The notes: generated by a model from the letters alone, not told the origin. A stretch of 64,000 nucleotides of DNA from Phaonia tiefii (GCA_963931995.1 OZ008369.1:72620562-72684561), one strand, 5' to 3'. Shown: positions 32,175 through 44,045, counted from the stretch's first letter. Numbers and translations: made by a program.

Positions 32175-33179
32175 TTACATTTCATCGTTGGAGCTAAATC
32201 TCTTTCAAACCATTTCTTTAGGTTTGGAAATAGGAAATAGTCAATGGGGGCTAAATCCGGAGAAGTGCCACTTCGTAGCCCAATTCATGGAATTTTGCCA
32301 CTGAGACTGCACACGTGTGCACCCGTACATTATCTTGATGAAAAAGAACTTTTTTCTTGGACATATGGGTTGGGTTTTTTTTAAATCCTCATTATTGTTT
32401 TTCCCTTTTGAAGGTAATCCATGTGGATTATCCCGCGTACATCCCAAAAAACTGTTGCCATCATCTTATGGGCAGACAAACTTTCCTTGGCCTTCTTCGG
32501 AACCCATTGTTTAGATCCATGAACCATGTTTCATCCACAGTTACAAAACTCCTTCCAATTGCGGTTAAACAACTCCAAATAATCCTTTTAAGTTGTCACA
32601 CGATTATACTTATGGTCAATTGAGAGCAAACGCGGCACCCATCTTGCAGACAGCTTTCTTACACCGAACTGATCATTTAAAATCGAAACCACACTACCAC
32701 ATGAAATGCCTATGGCATCAACAATATCAAGCACTTTTACTCTTCGATCGGCCAACACCATATCGTGAATATTTTCCACATTTACGTGTGTATTGACCTC
32801 AATTCGCAGTCTAGAACGTTAAGAGTCGTTTGTTCTTGTGCGACCACAACGAAAGTCAATAAACCACTTTTTTACCATTAAAATCGATGGTGCCAGAGTC
32901 CCCATAGTATTTATCAAGCTTTTCCTTGGTTTGATTGACTGTTTTTTTTTCGCAAAAAATAATGTTTAATGAGCACTCGAAATTCACTTTATTCCATTTT
33001 TAAAAAAAAAATGCACGAGGTTGAATGTTTAGAACAGCTGTTAAACGCAAAGTAAATGACGGAGCTTGCTCAAAATTTGACAGTAGTCTATTAACCGGTG
33101 GTACTTGATGGGAGCAGTATTGCATTTCATATAGCTACGAGGGAAGTACGAAAAGTCACGAACTTATTGATCCGCCTCC
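32175..33179 (-). pseudogene. Mos1-like mariner, degenerate, minus strand
   Basis: Right end (5' end of the element) CACGAACTTATTGATCCGCC next to TA at 33180. The minus strand reads VLADRRVKVLDIVDAIGISC, GSVVSILNDQFGVRKLSARW and VPRLLSIDHK, the helix-turn-helix region of mauritiana/irritans-type mariners. Later segments match the copy at 55455-56304. Several frameshifts; 3' TIR truncated. Confidence 0.75.
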
Positions 33180-33189
33180 TAGATGGTAA

Positions 33190-33425
33190 AGTACATGCTG
33201 AAAATAATGGCCCTAGCAACAGATTGCAGGAAGCATGTATATGCTTTCAATTATTGGTTTCATGAATCTAAGATCTGTCGCTTTATTCTTTGTTTGTTGT
33301 CTGTGACATTTTGGTTTTCAGCAATTTTCAACTAACAAAGCAACAGTTGGATCACCGAAACATAAGTTATAGCCTATCAATCATTGTGTCTCGAACATGT
33401 TATATTGAATAGCAAACACAGAGAA
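33190..33425 (+). repeat. Repeat family C, diverged copy 2
   Basis: Weak but ordered similarity to 3995-4265 and 61715-61900 (TTTCATGAATCTAAGATCTG; AATCATTGTGTCTCGAACATG; GAATAGCAAACACA). Confidence 0.55.
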
Positions 33426-34650
33426 AGCTATACATCGGAAAGCTGCAATTACCAGAGGTAGCCACAGCTTACTCAAGGAAACTCCCGCAACTTTTGGTTC
33501 AGAACCCACTCCCTCCCGATGATGATCCTGAAGAGCAGTGTAAACCCATTTCCAACAATATACAAACTGCTGCAACAACTGTACTTGGTTTTAAAAAACC
33601 GCTTTGCAACATATCTTGGTACGATGAGGAGTGTCGCATAACAAATCATGAAAAGATCGCTGTTTCAGTCAATGGCAACGTGAGCTGCGACTGAGCGCTA
33701 TAGGGAAAAAGAAAGTCAAAGAAACGGCAGTGGAAAAAGTGCGAGAGTGAGAAAAATGAGACATACAGAAGAGAGAACGAAGCCCGAAAATTTTACCAAA
33801 AAGTCAGAAACAAAACTAATGAACATGTAAAGACAAGGACGGAAATCTCATCACAGTGCAGAACATGTTGGGAATATGGAGAAATAATTTCTCCGCGCCA
33901 TTGATACTTGAGATATCCAATGACGATGAGGCAATCGATCATAATTTGGAGGACAAAGTCGATTGTGCACTCCTAACCAAGACGAGGACAGAGCCGATGG
34001 ATCACCATCGGAGCTGTTTAAGCTAGCGGCGAAATCAGATCATTAGCAAAATTTGGTTAGATGAATGCATGCCCTGCGATTGGGGTCTCAGTGTACTATG
34101 GCCCATATGTAAATAGATGAATAGAGAATTGTGCTTGCGAATAGATGTTATTTTGGGCTAAGCGACAAAAATCCAGCAATACCAGACTCCCATACAACCT
34201 GTGTTGCTTTATGGAGCAGATTCCTGGGTCTTATCGGAAGCAGACGAAACATCCGTAGGAGTCTTCGAGTGAAAAATACTCCGAAATATGTACGGCCCTG
34301 CAGTGCACAACGGCGAGTATCGGCGACGCATGAACCATAAGCTGTATGAGCTACTTATATATCCCGACATTGACATAGTTAAGCCGATGAACATAACAGG
34401 ATTTAGCTGGCTAGGCCATGAGAGTAGATTGTATTAAGCCTCACCAGCACAAAGGGTTTTCGAAACCAAACTCCAGGGAAGGCGAGAAATAGGAAGACCA
34501 AGACTACGCTGGAGGCATCAGGTTGACGAATAACTGCGTACACTTGGTATTACAAAGGTATTACCAATAAAGCAAAAGATCGAACTGGTTGGCGAAATAT
34601 GTCATTTTCGCTTTGACCCCGGGGTTGTTCAAGTCTAGATAAGTAAATTG
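33426..34650 (+). pseudogene. RTE-like LINE, internally deleted copy
   Basis: Begins within the region just after the endonuclease (GKLQLPEVATAYSRKLPQLL; PLPPDDDPEEQCKPIS), loses the whole RT domain, and resumes with C-terminal segments (AEATGLWV-type LMEQIPGS region and RRMNHKLYEL) up to the GACCCCGGGGTTGTTC end. The same order occurs intact in the copy at 37840-41177. Many frameshifts. Confidence 0.75.
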
Positions 34651-34860
34651 GGTCGAGTTTTATGGGAAATATTTTATTGGTGTGATACTATAAACATTCA
34701 CAAAGTGAATATTTTACCCAGATATCAACCATTGGGTATTAGGGTAGATAGCAATTCACAGGTCTGAGAAAAAAGTTTTATAATTAAATTTCGGGTTAAA
34801 ACTTAATTAAATAAATCAGAGAGCAGTTTGCCATTTTGAAAAGGGTTTCAGCAAACAAAA

Positions 34861-36338
34861 ATTACATGAGGCGTCAGAGGACACCCGGTTGGAACGAAGT
34901 TCCTTTCGGTATATATTATATAACAGTTAGTTCCAACACGCCTAAGGCGCCCGTTGAAGCATACGATAATTTAAGGGGATCTTTAACAAAAGAGACTTTT
35001 TGTAAAATGATAAACTTTTTTAAGAAATTCTTTAAAAAAAAAAGTATATTTTTCGGTCCATTCTGTAAGAATATGTACTATATTTTCCCGGAAAGGTTCC
35101 TGTTTTAAAGAGAGGTACTTCTTTTATTAAAAGCTATTGTTTTTTTAAGAAAAGGTATTATTTTTAAGAAGAAGTATTTTCTGAAAGAAAGGGCCATAGA
35201 GTATACATTTTTTTTTACAAAGTACTTTTTTTAAAAACAGGTACTTTTTAAAAACTGGTACTCTTTTTAGGAAAGGGATATTTTTATAAAAAAATTTACT
35301 TATTGTCATAAAGGCTACTTATTTCAGGAAAACAAAGGTATTATTTTATTTTTAAGAAAAGGTACTTTTAAGAAAAGGAATTTTTGTAAGAAAAGGTATT
35401 TTTTTAAGAGAAGGTATTTTTTAAGAGAAGGTATTTTTTTGAAGAAATTGTTTTTTTTTAAGAAATGGGACTTTTTTTTTGAATTGGTGTTTTTTTCAAG
35501 AATAGAAAACTTATTTTGTTTCACCGAAAGGTACTCTTTAAAGAAAAGTTAGTTTTTTAAGAAAAGGCAATTTGTTGTAAGAAAATTTACTTTTTTAAGA
35601 AAGGAAATTATTTAAAAAAATTACTTTTTTTGAGGAAAGTTAATTTTTTAAGATAATTTACTTCTTTAAGATAAAATTTTTTTTTAAGAAAATATACTTT
35701 GTTTGAGAAAATTTACTTTTTTTTAAAAAAGGCACTTATTTAAGAAAATCTTATTTTTTAAACTTCTTTCACTTTAGCTGTTCTAAATTTACTTTATAAA
35801 ACAAATGAATGGTTTCCCATTACATCCCATGAAGGGACAGGGAAGAACTTCTCACAATCACTGAGCTGTGCGCTTTCCAGTTTTCACTCACTGATTGGGA
35901 CCTACAGTTTTACACCGATTCCGAACGGTATTTTGAGAAGCTTTTTCATGGCTATATACTCGATAGTGTCGCTGTCACTATGCGAGTTGACCGCCGCCGG
36001 AAGAAATTTTAAGGTGGTCAGAAAAGGGTTCGAACCCAGGATCTCATGTACAAGAGCCGCGCACACTAACCATTGCACCACCGACGGCCACAAAAAAATT
36101 TTCTTTATATTGGGTTCAAAACTACAATATCTTTTAAATGTTGGTTACAGGCTCCACCTAGAAAACTTCTCATTAAACAAGAAATTTTCCAACATATGTT
36201 AGTCTAGACACAAACCAAAGCAAAAGTACCAAATATAGTTGATAATACTGGGTTCTAGCATAATAGTGTGAAAAAAATTGTTTATTTTTTTTCATTTAGC
36301 TCCCATCCCTCAAGGTGCGATAAGGAACTTCGTTCCAA
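34861..36338 (+). mobile_element. Palindrome-ended repetitive element (family P), copy 2, most complete
   Basis: Left end region CCCGGTTGGAACGAAGTTCC (34885-34904) and right end AAGGAACTTCGTTCCAA (36322-36338) are inverted copies. Between them are a CGCCTAAGGCGCCC palindrome, about 750 bp of degenerate 18-20 bp units (35010-35760; TTTAAGAAAAGGTAC-like) and the conserved tail. A family-1 SINE is inserted at 35806-36090. No ORF is shared between copies except short chance frames. Confidence 0.7.
35806..36090 (-). repeat. tRNA-derived SINE, family 1, inside family P
   Basis: Minus strand; B box GGTTCGAACCC visible as its complement near 36029, A box near 36072. The flanks AAATTTACTTTATA and AAATTTTCTTTATA look like a 14-bp target duplication. 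Confidence 0.85.
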
Positions 36339-36340
36339 TT

Positions 36341-36640
36341 ATATATATTACATATAAGTGCTCGATGTATTTTTTAACTCAAATTTCGGAGTAGATATAA
36401 AACTACACTATTTTAGATATACACTATTACTACTTTTATGTTGAAGATTCTTATTGTAAACTTTGAGTCTCATGTGTTTCCAATATCTTACTTGAATTAA
36501 CTTGGTTTCATCATTAGCTGCCTTCCGCTCCTACATGTAGGTCGCATGTGTATAGAAATGTGTAAAAATGTAATTACATATTTTGTTGTGTATATAAACC
36601 TATTGTAAAGTTGTTCTCGACAAACTATGTCAATAGTTTT
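36341..36640. other. Intron sequence, no feature
   Basis: AT-rich; immediately downstream (on the minus strand) of a dynein exon. Confidence 0.4.
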
Positions 36641-36679
36641 TTAACTTGTTTTGTTGTTTTTTTTGCGCAAAACTCTTAC

Positions 36680-36890
36680 CCTAATATACGCGCCAAGTTC
36701 TGGAACTTGTTCAGCTTCCATTTCATATTGCGTCACATCGAATTCAATTTTCACCATATCAATTTGATAGCGATTCTTCCTTGAATAGTTTTGTAACACC
36801 CCCGTCATAAACGATTGAGTAAAATAGAATCCGGACAACCAATACACAATTGGTTCTCCATCGTCAATCCAATGTTGAAAGAATTCCAAT
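36680..36890 (-). CDS. Dynein heavy chain exon
   Basis: 211 bp, acceptor TCTTTTGCAG, donor GTAAGA. It encodes LEFFQHWIDDGEPIVYWLSG, FYFTQSFMTGVLQNYSRK and VPELGAYIR. Codon phase matches the exon 7.4 kb upstream (DFLAR-LEFF) and the last exon (AYIR-GLFLEG). Confidence 0.95.
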
Positions 36891-36999
36891 CTGCAAAAGA
36901 AACGAGATATACCACGAGTGTGAGAGGAAAACTCATACATGAGAAAAAATTGTTGAGAGATAAAAGTTTAACAATTTTAATCCTATTGCAATTTTTTTA

Positions 37000-37560
37000 A
37001 ATTTAATTAGTTTTTCTCAGCATTTTACTTCAATTTCCTCCTTTGATGTCGAGGAGAAAGTTTTTCCTGTTACTGGATACTATAACACGGGAAAGGAGTG
37101 TGGGCAGTGCTAGCGATATGTACACTACATTCTAAGTTAATACTTCAAAAACAAAAAAAAACAAAAATGTGGGATACAAAAAAGGAACTCCTATTTAAAC
37201 CTGCCCGTAGAAAACAATTTTTCTTAATATCTCATCTAGGGTTTAAAAAGAGAATTATTTATTGTCATTCGTATTTTTAGAGTCATCAATCAAGACCAAT
37301 ATGTTTACCATCGATTGTTTTTGCAATGTTCCATCGATTTTGTCAAGTCTGGTGTAATTATTGTATTTGTGTCTTTGAGATAGATTGAGATAGACATGGG
37401 ACTGTCCGTGAAGGTGGAAAGTTTTTGATTGCCATTCACATGGGAGTGGCCAAAAATGATTCCTTCATTGGGCAGTCCAAGCAGCTCACTACTTCCACGC
37501 AGTATGTCCTGGGCAATGGCTTTTGGAAACCTCCGTTAGCTAGCTAGAGTGAGAAGGCGA
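37000..37560. other. Intron sequence, no feature
   Basis: No supported element before the RTE-like 5' region. Confidence 0.4.
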
Positions 37561-38084
37561 AACAAATGAGCATCAGATCAGATTTAGTAGGTGACTGATG
37601 TCACTGAAGCTCATCAAACAATTGGGCATATTATTTTGTCCTTAGCAGGCGGATGAGCCAAACATACGGGCCAACGGCGGATAGAAACTAAAAGAAGAAA
37701 ATCCAGGTTCAACATATCGCATCCTGGTCAGCGTCTGATCCATAATGGGCGGCTGCAATCAATTATCCTGGCAGTAGGTAAAATGCAAAAACACGGTGGG
37801 CTGGGTTTGCCTCACGCCGCCGTTCATAATGGCAGTGAAAATACGTAAACGAACAAGAAAACATAAACAACCACTATTTGTTGACGACCTCCGCAAATGT
37901 TATAAGGGCCACGATTTACGGATATGCACTTGAAATGTAAGGACTCTATACAGATCCGGTGCAAGTATCCAACTGGCAGCTGTCCTCGAAAGTTATAAGG
38001 CTGACATTACCGCTATCCAGGAAATGCGATGGACAGGACATGGCTGCACAAGAAAAAGAAACTGCGATATAGACTACAGTTGCC

Positions 38085-38627
38085 ATGAAAAAAAAAACAT
38101 GGACAGAAGCCAAAGACATATTCTATGAGCTCCTAGAGGAAACGTATGACCGCTGCCCTGGCCATGACATTAAGATTGTACTAGGAGATTTTAATGCCAA
38201 AGTAGGAAGGGAGAATGTGTTTAATCCAACTATTGGCAATACCAGCCTACATGCTGACAGTTCCGACAACGGTATGATGAGATTGATTGACTTTGCCGCG
38301 GCAAAAAACATGGTCATTAGTGGTACACGATTCCAGCATAAAGACATCCACAAGGCTACTTGGGTATCCCCTGCTCAAAGAACTAAGAACCAAATTGATC
38401 ACGTGGTAATTGGTGGAAGGCACTCATCCAATGTAATGGACGTACGAGTGATCAGAGGAACTAACATCGATTCTGATCACTACCTGGTAGCAGCAAAGGT
38501 TCGCACAAGATTGAGTAGAGCGAAAATCGTACGAAACCAGACACAGAGGAAGCTGGACATCGGAAAGCTTCAATTACTAGAGGTAGCCACAGCCTACTCA
38601 AGGAAGCTCTCGCAACTTTTGAAATAG
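38085..38627 (+). pseudogene. RTE-like endonuclease domain, C-terminal part
   Basis: IKIVLGDFNAKVGRE (catalytic Asp and Asn of AP-type endonucleases), NGMMRLIDFAAAKNMVISG, ATWVSPAQRTKNQIDHVVI and NIDSDHYLVAAKVR (catalytic Asp-His pair). The N-terminal strand with LRICTxNVRTL and AITAIQEMRW-like sequence is at 37910-38045 in a broken frame. It nicks the target in family members. Confidence 0.8.
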
Positions 38628-38992
38628 AACCCACCCACTCCCGATGACGATCCTGATGCGCAGTGGAAACCCATTTCCGACTCTATAAAAACTGCCGCAA
38701 AACCGTACTTGGTTTCGAAAAACCGCTTCGCAGTAAACCGTGGTACGATGAAGAGTGTCGCATTGCAAATGACGAAAAGAACGCTGCAAGTATGGTAATG
38801 CTTTAGTCAATTGCAACGCGAGCTGCATCTGAGCGGTATAGTGAGAAAAGAAAGGAGGTAAACCGTCTCTTTAGGCGTAAGAAAAGGCAGTGGAAAAGGC
38901 AAGAGTGAGAAAATGGAGACATACAGAAGGAAGAACGAAGCCCGAAAATTCTACCAAAAATTAAAAAAGGAACTAATGGACATGGTTCAGGG

Positions 38993-39537
38993 CCCCCTTC
39001 TATTTATTTCTTTATTCAGTCTTTAGAATACAATTCTTTACAGACCAGAAAATATCTTATCAAATAATTCTTATATCTAGTTGTAAATTAAATCTAACAT
39101 ATTACTTAATTTACCAATAGGCATTGCAAAATCCAAATCATATTTCATATTGATTAAATTAAATTCCTTTAAAGCTCTTGTGATGGGTTCAAACATAGCA
39201 TAATTTGTTCTATGAACTGATACATTAAAAAATTCTTTAAATCTAAGACGTCTAAAAGGAACATTGAAGCCAATTATACTAAGAAGAGATGGACAATCAA
39301 TTTGACCAGCTATCAATTTATATACAAGCAGTATTAATCTCTTAGATCTACGGTTAATAAGCGTATCTAAATGTATCAACTTACATCTAGATTCATACGA
39401 TGGCATAGTATCTGTAAAATTTAATGAAAATAAGGCAAATTTTATAAACTTTTTTTGAATCCTTTCAATTCTATTGCAATATTTATCCTGATATGGATTC
39501 CATACTTCAGAAGCATATTCCAATTTCGACCTCACAA
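38993..39537 (-). mobile_element. 5'-truncated LINE fragment nested in the RTE-like element
   Basis: The minus-strand frame reads FVRSKLEYASEVWNPY, RIERIQKKFIKFALFSL, YESRCKLIHLDTLINRR and IDCPSLLSIIGFNVP. It is the C-terminal part of the same LINE family that occupies 62985-64000. 3' end near 38995 with AATAAA and an A-rich tail; the other RTE copy (33800) shows the uninterrupted target sequence. Confidence 0.78.
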
Positions 39538-39539
39538 AT

Positions 39540-40496
39540 GACAAGGACGGAAATCTCGTCGCAGATGTGCAGAGCATGTTGGGAATGTGGCGAGAGCATT
39601 TCTCCGCGCTACTAGTACCTGAGATATCAAATGACGATGGGACAATCGATTGCCCCCCTCTTAACCAAGAACAGCTATTGCCCGGCTAAAGAACAACAAA
39701 GCCGCAGGAGCCGATGGATTACCGGCGGAGCTGTTTAAGGCTGGCGGCGATGAGCTGATAAGGTGCATGCATCAGCTCATTAGCAAAATGTGGTTAGATG
39801 AATGCATGCCCGGCGATTGGAGTCTCAGTGTGCTATGCCCCATATTTAAAAAAGGTGACCCGAGTATCTGTGCGAACTACCGTGGAAGAAGCGTTTTTAT
39901 CCATAGCATATAAGGTTCTATCAAGCATAATGTGCGAAAGACTAAAACCAATTATCGCTGACCTGATTGGACCATACCAGTGTGGCTTTAGGCCGGGAAA
40001 ATCGACAACTGACCAGATTTTCACGCTACGCCAAATTCTGGAGAAGACACACGAAAAACAAAGTGACACCTATTATCTATTTATCGATTATAAAGCGGCC
40101 TTCGATAGTCCGATACGGGAGAAACTCTATGAAGCAATGTCTGAGCTTGGTATTCCTGTAAAACTCATACGCCTTTGCAGGATGACCTTGACGAACACCA
40201 AATCCGCAGTGAAAGTTGGTAAGGATCTTACCGAACCTTTCGAAACTAAGCGAGGCCTCAGGCAAGGCGACGCCCTATCTTGCGATTTCTTTAACATCTT
40301 AATGGAGATCATTATGAGAGAAGCTGGAGTCAACATGAATAAAACCATCAGCAGCAAAAGTCACATGCTGCTCGCGTATGCTGATGATATAGTTATCATT
40401 GGGCGCACAATTAGAGAAGTTACTGCGGTTTTTTCGAGAATTGAGAAGGAGTCAGCAAAAGTGGGTCTGACGGTAAATGAGGACAAGACAAATTAA
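39540..40496 (+). pseudogene. RTE-like reverse transcriptase
   Basis: After frameshifts near 39690, an open run of 232 codons carries YKVLSSIMCERLKPII, YQCGFRPGKSTTDQIF, YLFIDYKAAFDSPIR (first Asp), RGLRQGDALSCDFF and LLAYADDIVIIGRT (catalytic YADD), and LTVNEDKTN. The YADD box is intact, but upstream stops make the whole ORF dead. Confidence 0.85.
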
Positions 40497-41177
40497 TGGT
40501 TTCAACGAACAGGGCCTCCATGCGATTAGACCAAAGCGTGAACGTTGATAACCGTTATAAGGACGAATTTATATACCTCGGATCTGCCGTGAACAAAAAC
40601 AACAACGTTAGCCTTGAGATCAAGCGGAGAATTGTGCTTGCGAATAGATGTTATTTTGGGCTAAGCAAGCACTGTAGAGATAAAGCCCACTCTCGAGTAA
40701 CAAAAGTCCAGCTGTACCAGACTCTCATTCAACCTGTCTTGCTTTGTGGCGCAGAATCCTGGGTCGTATCGCAAGCAGACGAAACATCTGTAGGAGTCTT
40801 CGAGAGAAAAATACTCCGAAAAATGTATGGCCCTATAGTGCACAACGGCGAGTATGGGCGACGCATGAATCATGAGCTGTATGAGCTTTATCCTGACATT
40901 GACATAGTTAAGAGGATCAAGATATCGCGATTGCGCTGGCTAGGCCATGTCAGTAGAATGGATGAAGACGAACCAGGGCGAAGGGTTTTCGAAACCGAAC
41001 TCGAAGGAAGACGAACAATAGGAAGACCAAGACTCTGCTGGAGGGATCAGGTTAATGAATCCCTGGGTACACTTGGTATTGCCAACTGGAGAAATAAAGC
41101 AAAAGTTCGAACTGGTTGGCGAAATATGTTATCTTCGTTTTGTAAGGTCCCTGACCCCCCGGGGTTGTCCGAGACTA
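40496..41177 (+). pseudogene. RTE-like C-terminal region
   Basis: 243-codon open frame offset from the RT frame: YLGSAVNKNNNVSLEIKRRI, LLCGAESWVVSQADE, KILRKMYGPIV, RLRWLGHVSRM and GRPRLCWRDQVNE. The LINE ends near GACCCCCCGGGGTTGTC at about 41177, directly joined to family P sequence. Confidence 0.82.
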
Positions 41178-41495
41178 TATACATTTTTAAGAGTAGGTAC
41201 TTTTCTGAAGAAAAGATATTTTGTTAAACAAAAAAAAATGTAGTCTTTAAAGAAAAGGTAGTTCTTTAGGAAAAGGTAATTATTCAAAAAAAGGTTACTT
41301 TTTTAACCAAAAGCACTTCTAATTATAAGATAACGTATTTTGTTTAAGAAAAGGTACTTTGAATAGGTATTTTTTTTTTGAGAAAATTTACTTTTTTTAA
41401 AAAAAGGCACTTATTCAAGAAAATTTTCTCGGTTTAAACTTCTTTCACTTTGGCTTTTCTAAATTTACTATTGGGTTCAAAACTGCAATATATAG
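41178..41495 (+). mobile_element. Family P element, copy 3, truncated at both ends
   Basis: About 250 bp of TTTAAGAAAAGGTAC-type units and the beginning of the tail (CTTTCACTTTGGCTTTTCTA, TTGGGTTCAAAACTGCAATA), then stops. Confidence 0.65.
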
Positions 41496-41739
41496 GGTAG
41501 TCAAAGGTAAAAAATAATATTTTCCAAGTAACATGTCACCGATTTTGATGGTCTATGCCAATAGAAGCTCAACCCCAAAATTAGAGCTTATTTTGAGCTT
41601 TTTGTAGGTTTTATAAGCTTTCAAAGCAACAGTAACGTTTTTTTTATATTTTTAAATAACGCAAACACGGTAAAAGCTATACTATTAAAACTGTCCACGA
41701 ATGTTCACAAGTAAATTGGCTTTAAAAAAAGAGCACCGA

Positions 41740-42000
41740 ACGGTTTCAGACCAAATTCGGCAATACTGTTTATTGACGTACCCATTGAGCCAAAAATTAT
41801 CCTTGTCTATTATGACGACCATAAAATGGAGGTAACTTGCGAACAAAAATATTTCACAGATCCCAAGTTTCGATATTAAACCTCAATGAATTGCAAGCAT
41901 TGTTCGTTTTGTAAGTCTATTCATGATGAAATGGCAAGGATAACTGAACATTTTTGACTTTGACAAATGCCACGAATGACGCGAGAACGGCCAAAACCTT
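41740..42000 (-). pseudogene. Rosa-type mariner relic
   Basis: Similar to 11050-11340: TGTTTATTGACGTACCCATT encodes, on the minus strand, the NGYVNKQ segment after the first catalytic motif. Untranslated mariner sequence follows (TATTCATGATGAAATGGCAA). Confidence 0.5.
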
Positions 42001-42009
42001 TACACTGAA

Positions 42010-42800
42010 AAACCAACTAGCAAGAAAATCACCCTTTTGTTAAGGGTTGTCGGTGGTGCTACTTCATTCGAAAAATATACTTATTTTAGGCAGTTTTTGT
42101 ATGGAACGCTGAAGTTTTTAAATTATATACTGAAAAAATGTCCTACCCAAATATTATGAAATCCTCCATTGATTCTGTGAATTCCTTCATTGGTAGTTCG
42201 TCAAAGAGCCATTTCATAGACTATATGAAAGTTATTTGCAGATGCTCTGAAGTGAAATCTATGAAATGTGTCCATAATATATATGAAACTTTTTCATAAG
42301 ATCTATGACATATTTGCATAGATTATATATAACCTGTCGTACAAATATAATAAGTGTGTTTTCGTCACCCCGCTAAAGATAATTTTAGCTTAATTTGTAC
42401 GAGACAGCTAAGCGATATTAAGTGACATTTCAATTTACCACTTAAATTCCGACTTGAGCAATGACAATGTTGCCGTATGTTCAATTTCAAGAAATGCCAA
42501 CAGAAAGATATCTCAAATAAATTTTGTTATCATTTCTTGTGAATGAAAATGTTATCAAGGAGATTCAATAAAATTATTTTATTTAATGGAAGACTACGTG
42601 TACTTTTATATCTCTAAATTTAAAGGATAGATTTTTATTTGCGATTGAAAACAAAATTGGGAATAAATTGTTCACAACAACGCGCGGTAAATGTTATACA
42701 TATTGAACATGGTGGAATTGTTTATCACGTATAGTCGTTTAAACAGGTGATGTAATGTTTTCCATGTCATTTTTCGTTCCATTTGTCAAATTCATATGTA
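42010..42800. other. Intron sequence with diffuse TATGAAA-type words
   Basis: 42120-42340 has several copies of (A/C)TATGAAA and CATAGA in both orientations, but no defined unit. Nothing coding. Confidence 0.35.
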
Positions 42801-42804
42801 TTTT

Positions 42805-42975
42805 GAAGTTGTAATTTCCTTTAAGGCTAAGAGATCATGTTTTCTGCGGTTAGTGAAAAAAATGTAAATACCGCGTGTGGGATTCGAACTCACATTCGCT
42901 GGACGATCGTTTCGATGTTTGTGAAGCATCATATTCAGCAGCGTCTAGCCCGTTAAGCCACTACGGTTTGGTTTT
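42805..42975 (-). repeat. tRNA-derived SINE, family 2
   Basis: The minus strand reads TAGTGGCTTAACGGGCTAGA (A-box region), a long internal stretch, then GAGTTCGAATCCCAC (B box). A tRNA-unrelated tail follows, shared with 43183-43252 and 47746-47905 (AACATGATCTCTTAGCCTTA). The spacing between boxes is longer than in an ordinary tRNA. Confidence 0.75.
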
Positions 42976-43182
42976 CACACCAGTCACTAACCGAAGATAT
43001 TTATTTAATTGTTCAGAGTGATTTTTTGTCGCTACTTACACACTGCTTTCCTACTTACACGAACTGATGCCGAAGTTTTTTTTCGAAAGTTCTATTTACA
43101 GAACGCACTATTCTAATTGTAGTTGTATCGTTCTTTTTTGGTATGGCCCTACCATATTGTTCAAATTTAGTTGTCTTAGATC

Positions 43183-43252
43183 CTCGTTATATTTAAAGTT
43201 GTAATTTCCTTTAAGGCTAAGAGATCATGTTTTCTCTGGTTAGTGAAAAAGT
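43183..43252 (-). repeat. SINE family 2, tail fragment
   Basis: Contains only the tRNA-unrelated end (GTTGTAATTTCCTTTAAGGC, AGAGATCATGTTTTCTC). Confidence 0.7.
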
Positions 43253-43755
43253 GATTTTATACTTGATTGTATTCTTCTATTGTTGGTATATACATATTTG
43301 TGTAGAGTTTGGCAACTGAAACGAATGAACGAAAATAAAATGTCTGTTATTGCTTTTTACAACCACAACAACATGTGCTGCTACCATGTATTTGTTGGCA
43401 CCATAACGAATTTTTTTTCACCCATTACAGCAAATGTTGCTACATTTCACAGTATTAAGTGTGGATCGTTTTATTTGGAAAGTCGTAAGTGGCGATAGCT
43501 TAATGGAATACAGAAACAGCCTTAATATGTCATTATGTTCCCTGGGAAATTTTTTACTGAAAGACAAATGCCACGTACTACATACAACACAAGCGCTTAA
43601 TGCAATGAGAATTCTTTAGTACAAAAATACTCGAAAAGCACACGATACCAAAAATTCAAACTCCAGTAAGAAATAATACTCTGTGAAACATTTTTGTGGG
43701 TACGTTTCGTAAATTTGTGAACTGTATGCAAATTTTTCGTAATAATTAATTATAA
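43253..43755. other. Intron sequence, no feature
   Basis: No supported feature; short ORFs have no motifs. Confidence 0.4.
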
Positions 43756-44045
43756 AAAAATAAATAAATTGTTTCCCATTACATCCCATGAAGGGACAGA
43801 TGAGGACTTCTCACAATCACTGAGCTGTGCGCTTTCCAGTTTCCACTAACTGATTGGGACCTACAGTTTTACACCGATTCCGAACGGTATTTTGAGAAGC
43901 TTTTTCATGGCTATATACTTGATAGTGTCGCGGTCACTATGCGAAGTGACCGCCGCCGTAAGAAATTTTTTAAGGTGGTTAGAGCAGGGTTCGAACCCAG
44001 GATCTCATGTACAAGAGCCGCGCACACTAACCATTGCACCACCGC
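43756..44045 (-). repeat. tRNA-derived SINE, family 1
   Basis: Nearly identical to the copy at 35806-36090, including the B box complement GGGTTCGAACCC and the head ATTGCACCACCG at about 44044. Lies 240 bp downstream of a dynein exon. Confidence 0.85.

Larger units (their letters stand above)
37560..41177 (+). mobile_element. RTE-like non-LTR retrotransposon, defective
   Basis: Order: apurinic endonuclease, reverse transcriptase, C-terminal region; no RNase H. The C-terminal RWLGHVSRM and GRRTIGRPRLCWRD segments are typical of RTE-type LINEs. Damage: a stop in the endonuclease start (CTWN read as CT-stop-N near 37930), a deletion before 38090, a nested LINE at 38993-39537, and frameshifts around 39690 and 40496. 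The 5' border is uncertain. Confidence 0.82.

Noticed and set aside
34836..35108. 90-codon ORF at the left end of family P copy 2
   Set aside because: The first 35 codons also stay open in copy 4, but the sequence is palindromic element end plus A/T array, with no protein-like features.
35010..35760. CRISPR-like or satellite array
   Set aside because: Units are 18-20 bp, degenerate and without unique spacers. They are part of family P, which also occurs elsewhere in the window.
42870..42970. tRNA gene with long variable arm
   Set aside because: Repeated elsewhere with the same unrelated tail (47746-47905), and the box spacing is too large; SINE family 2.
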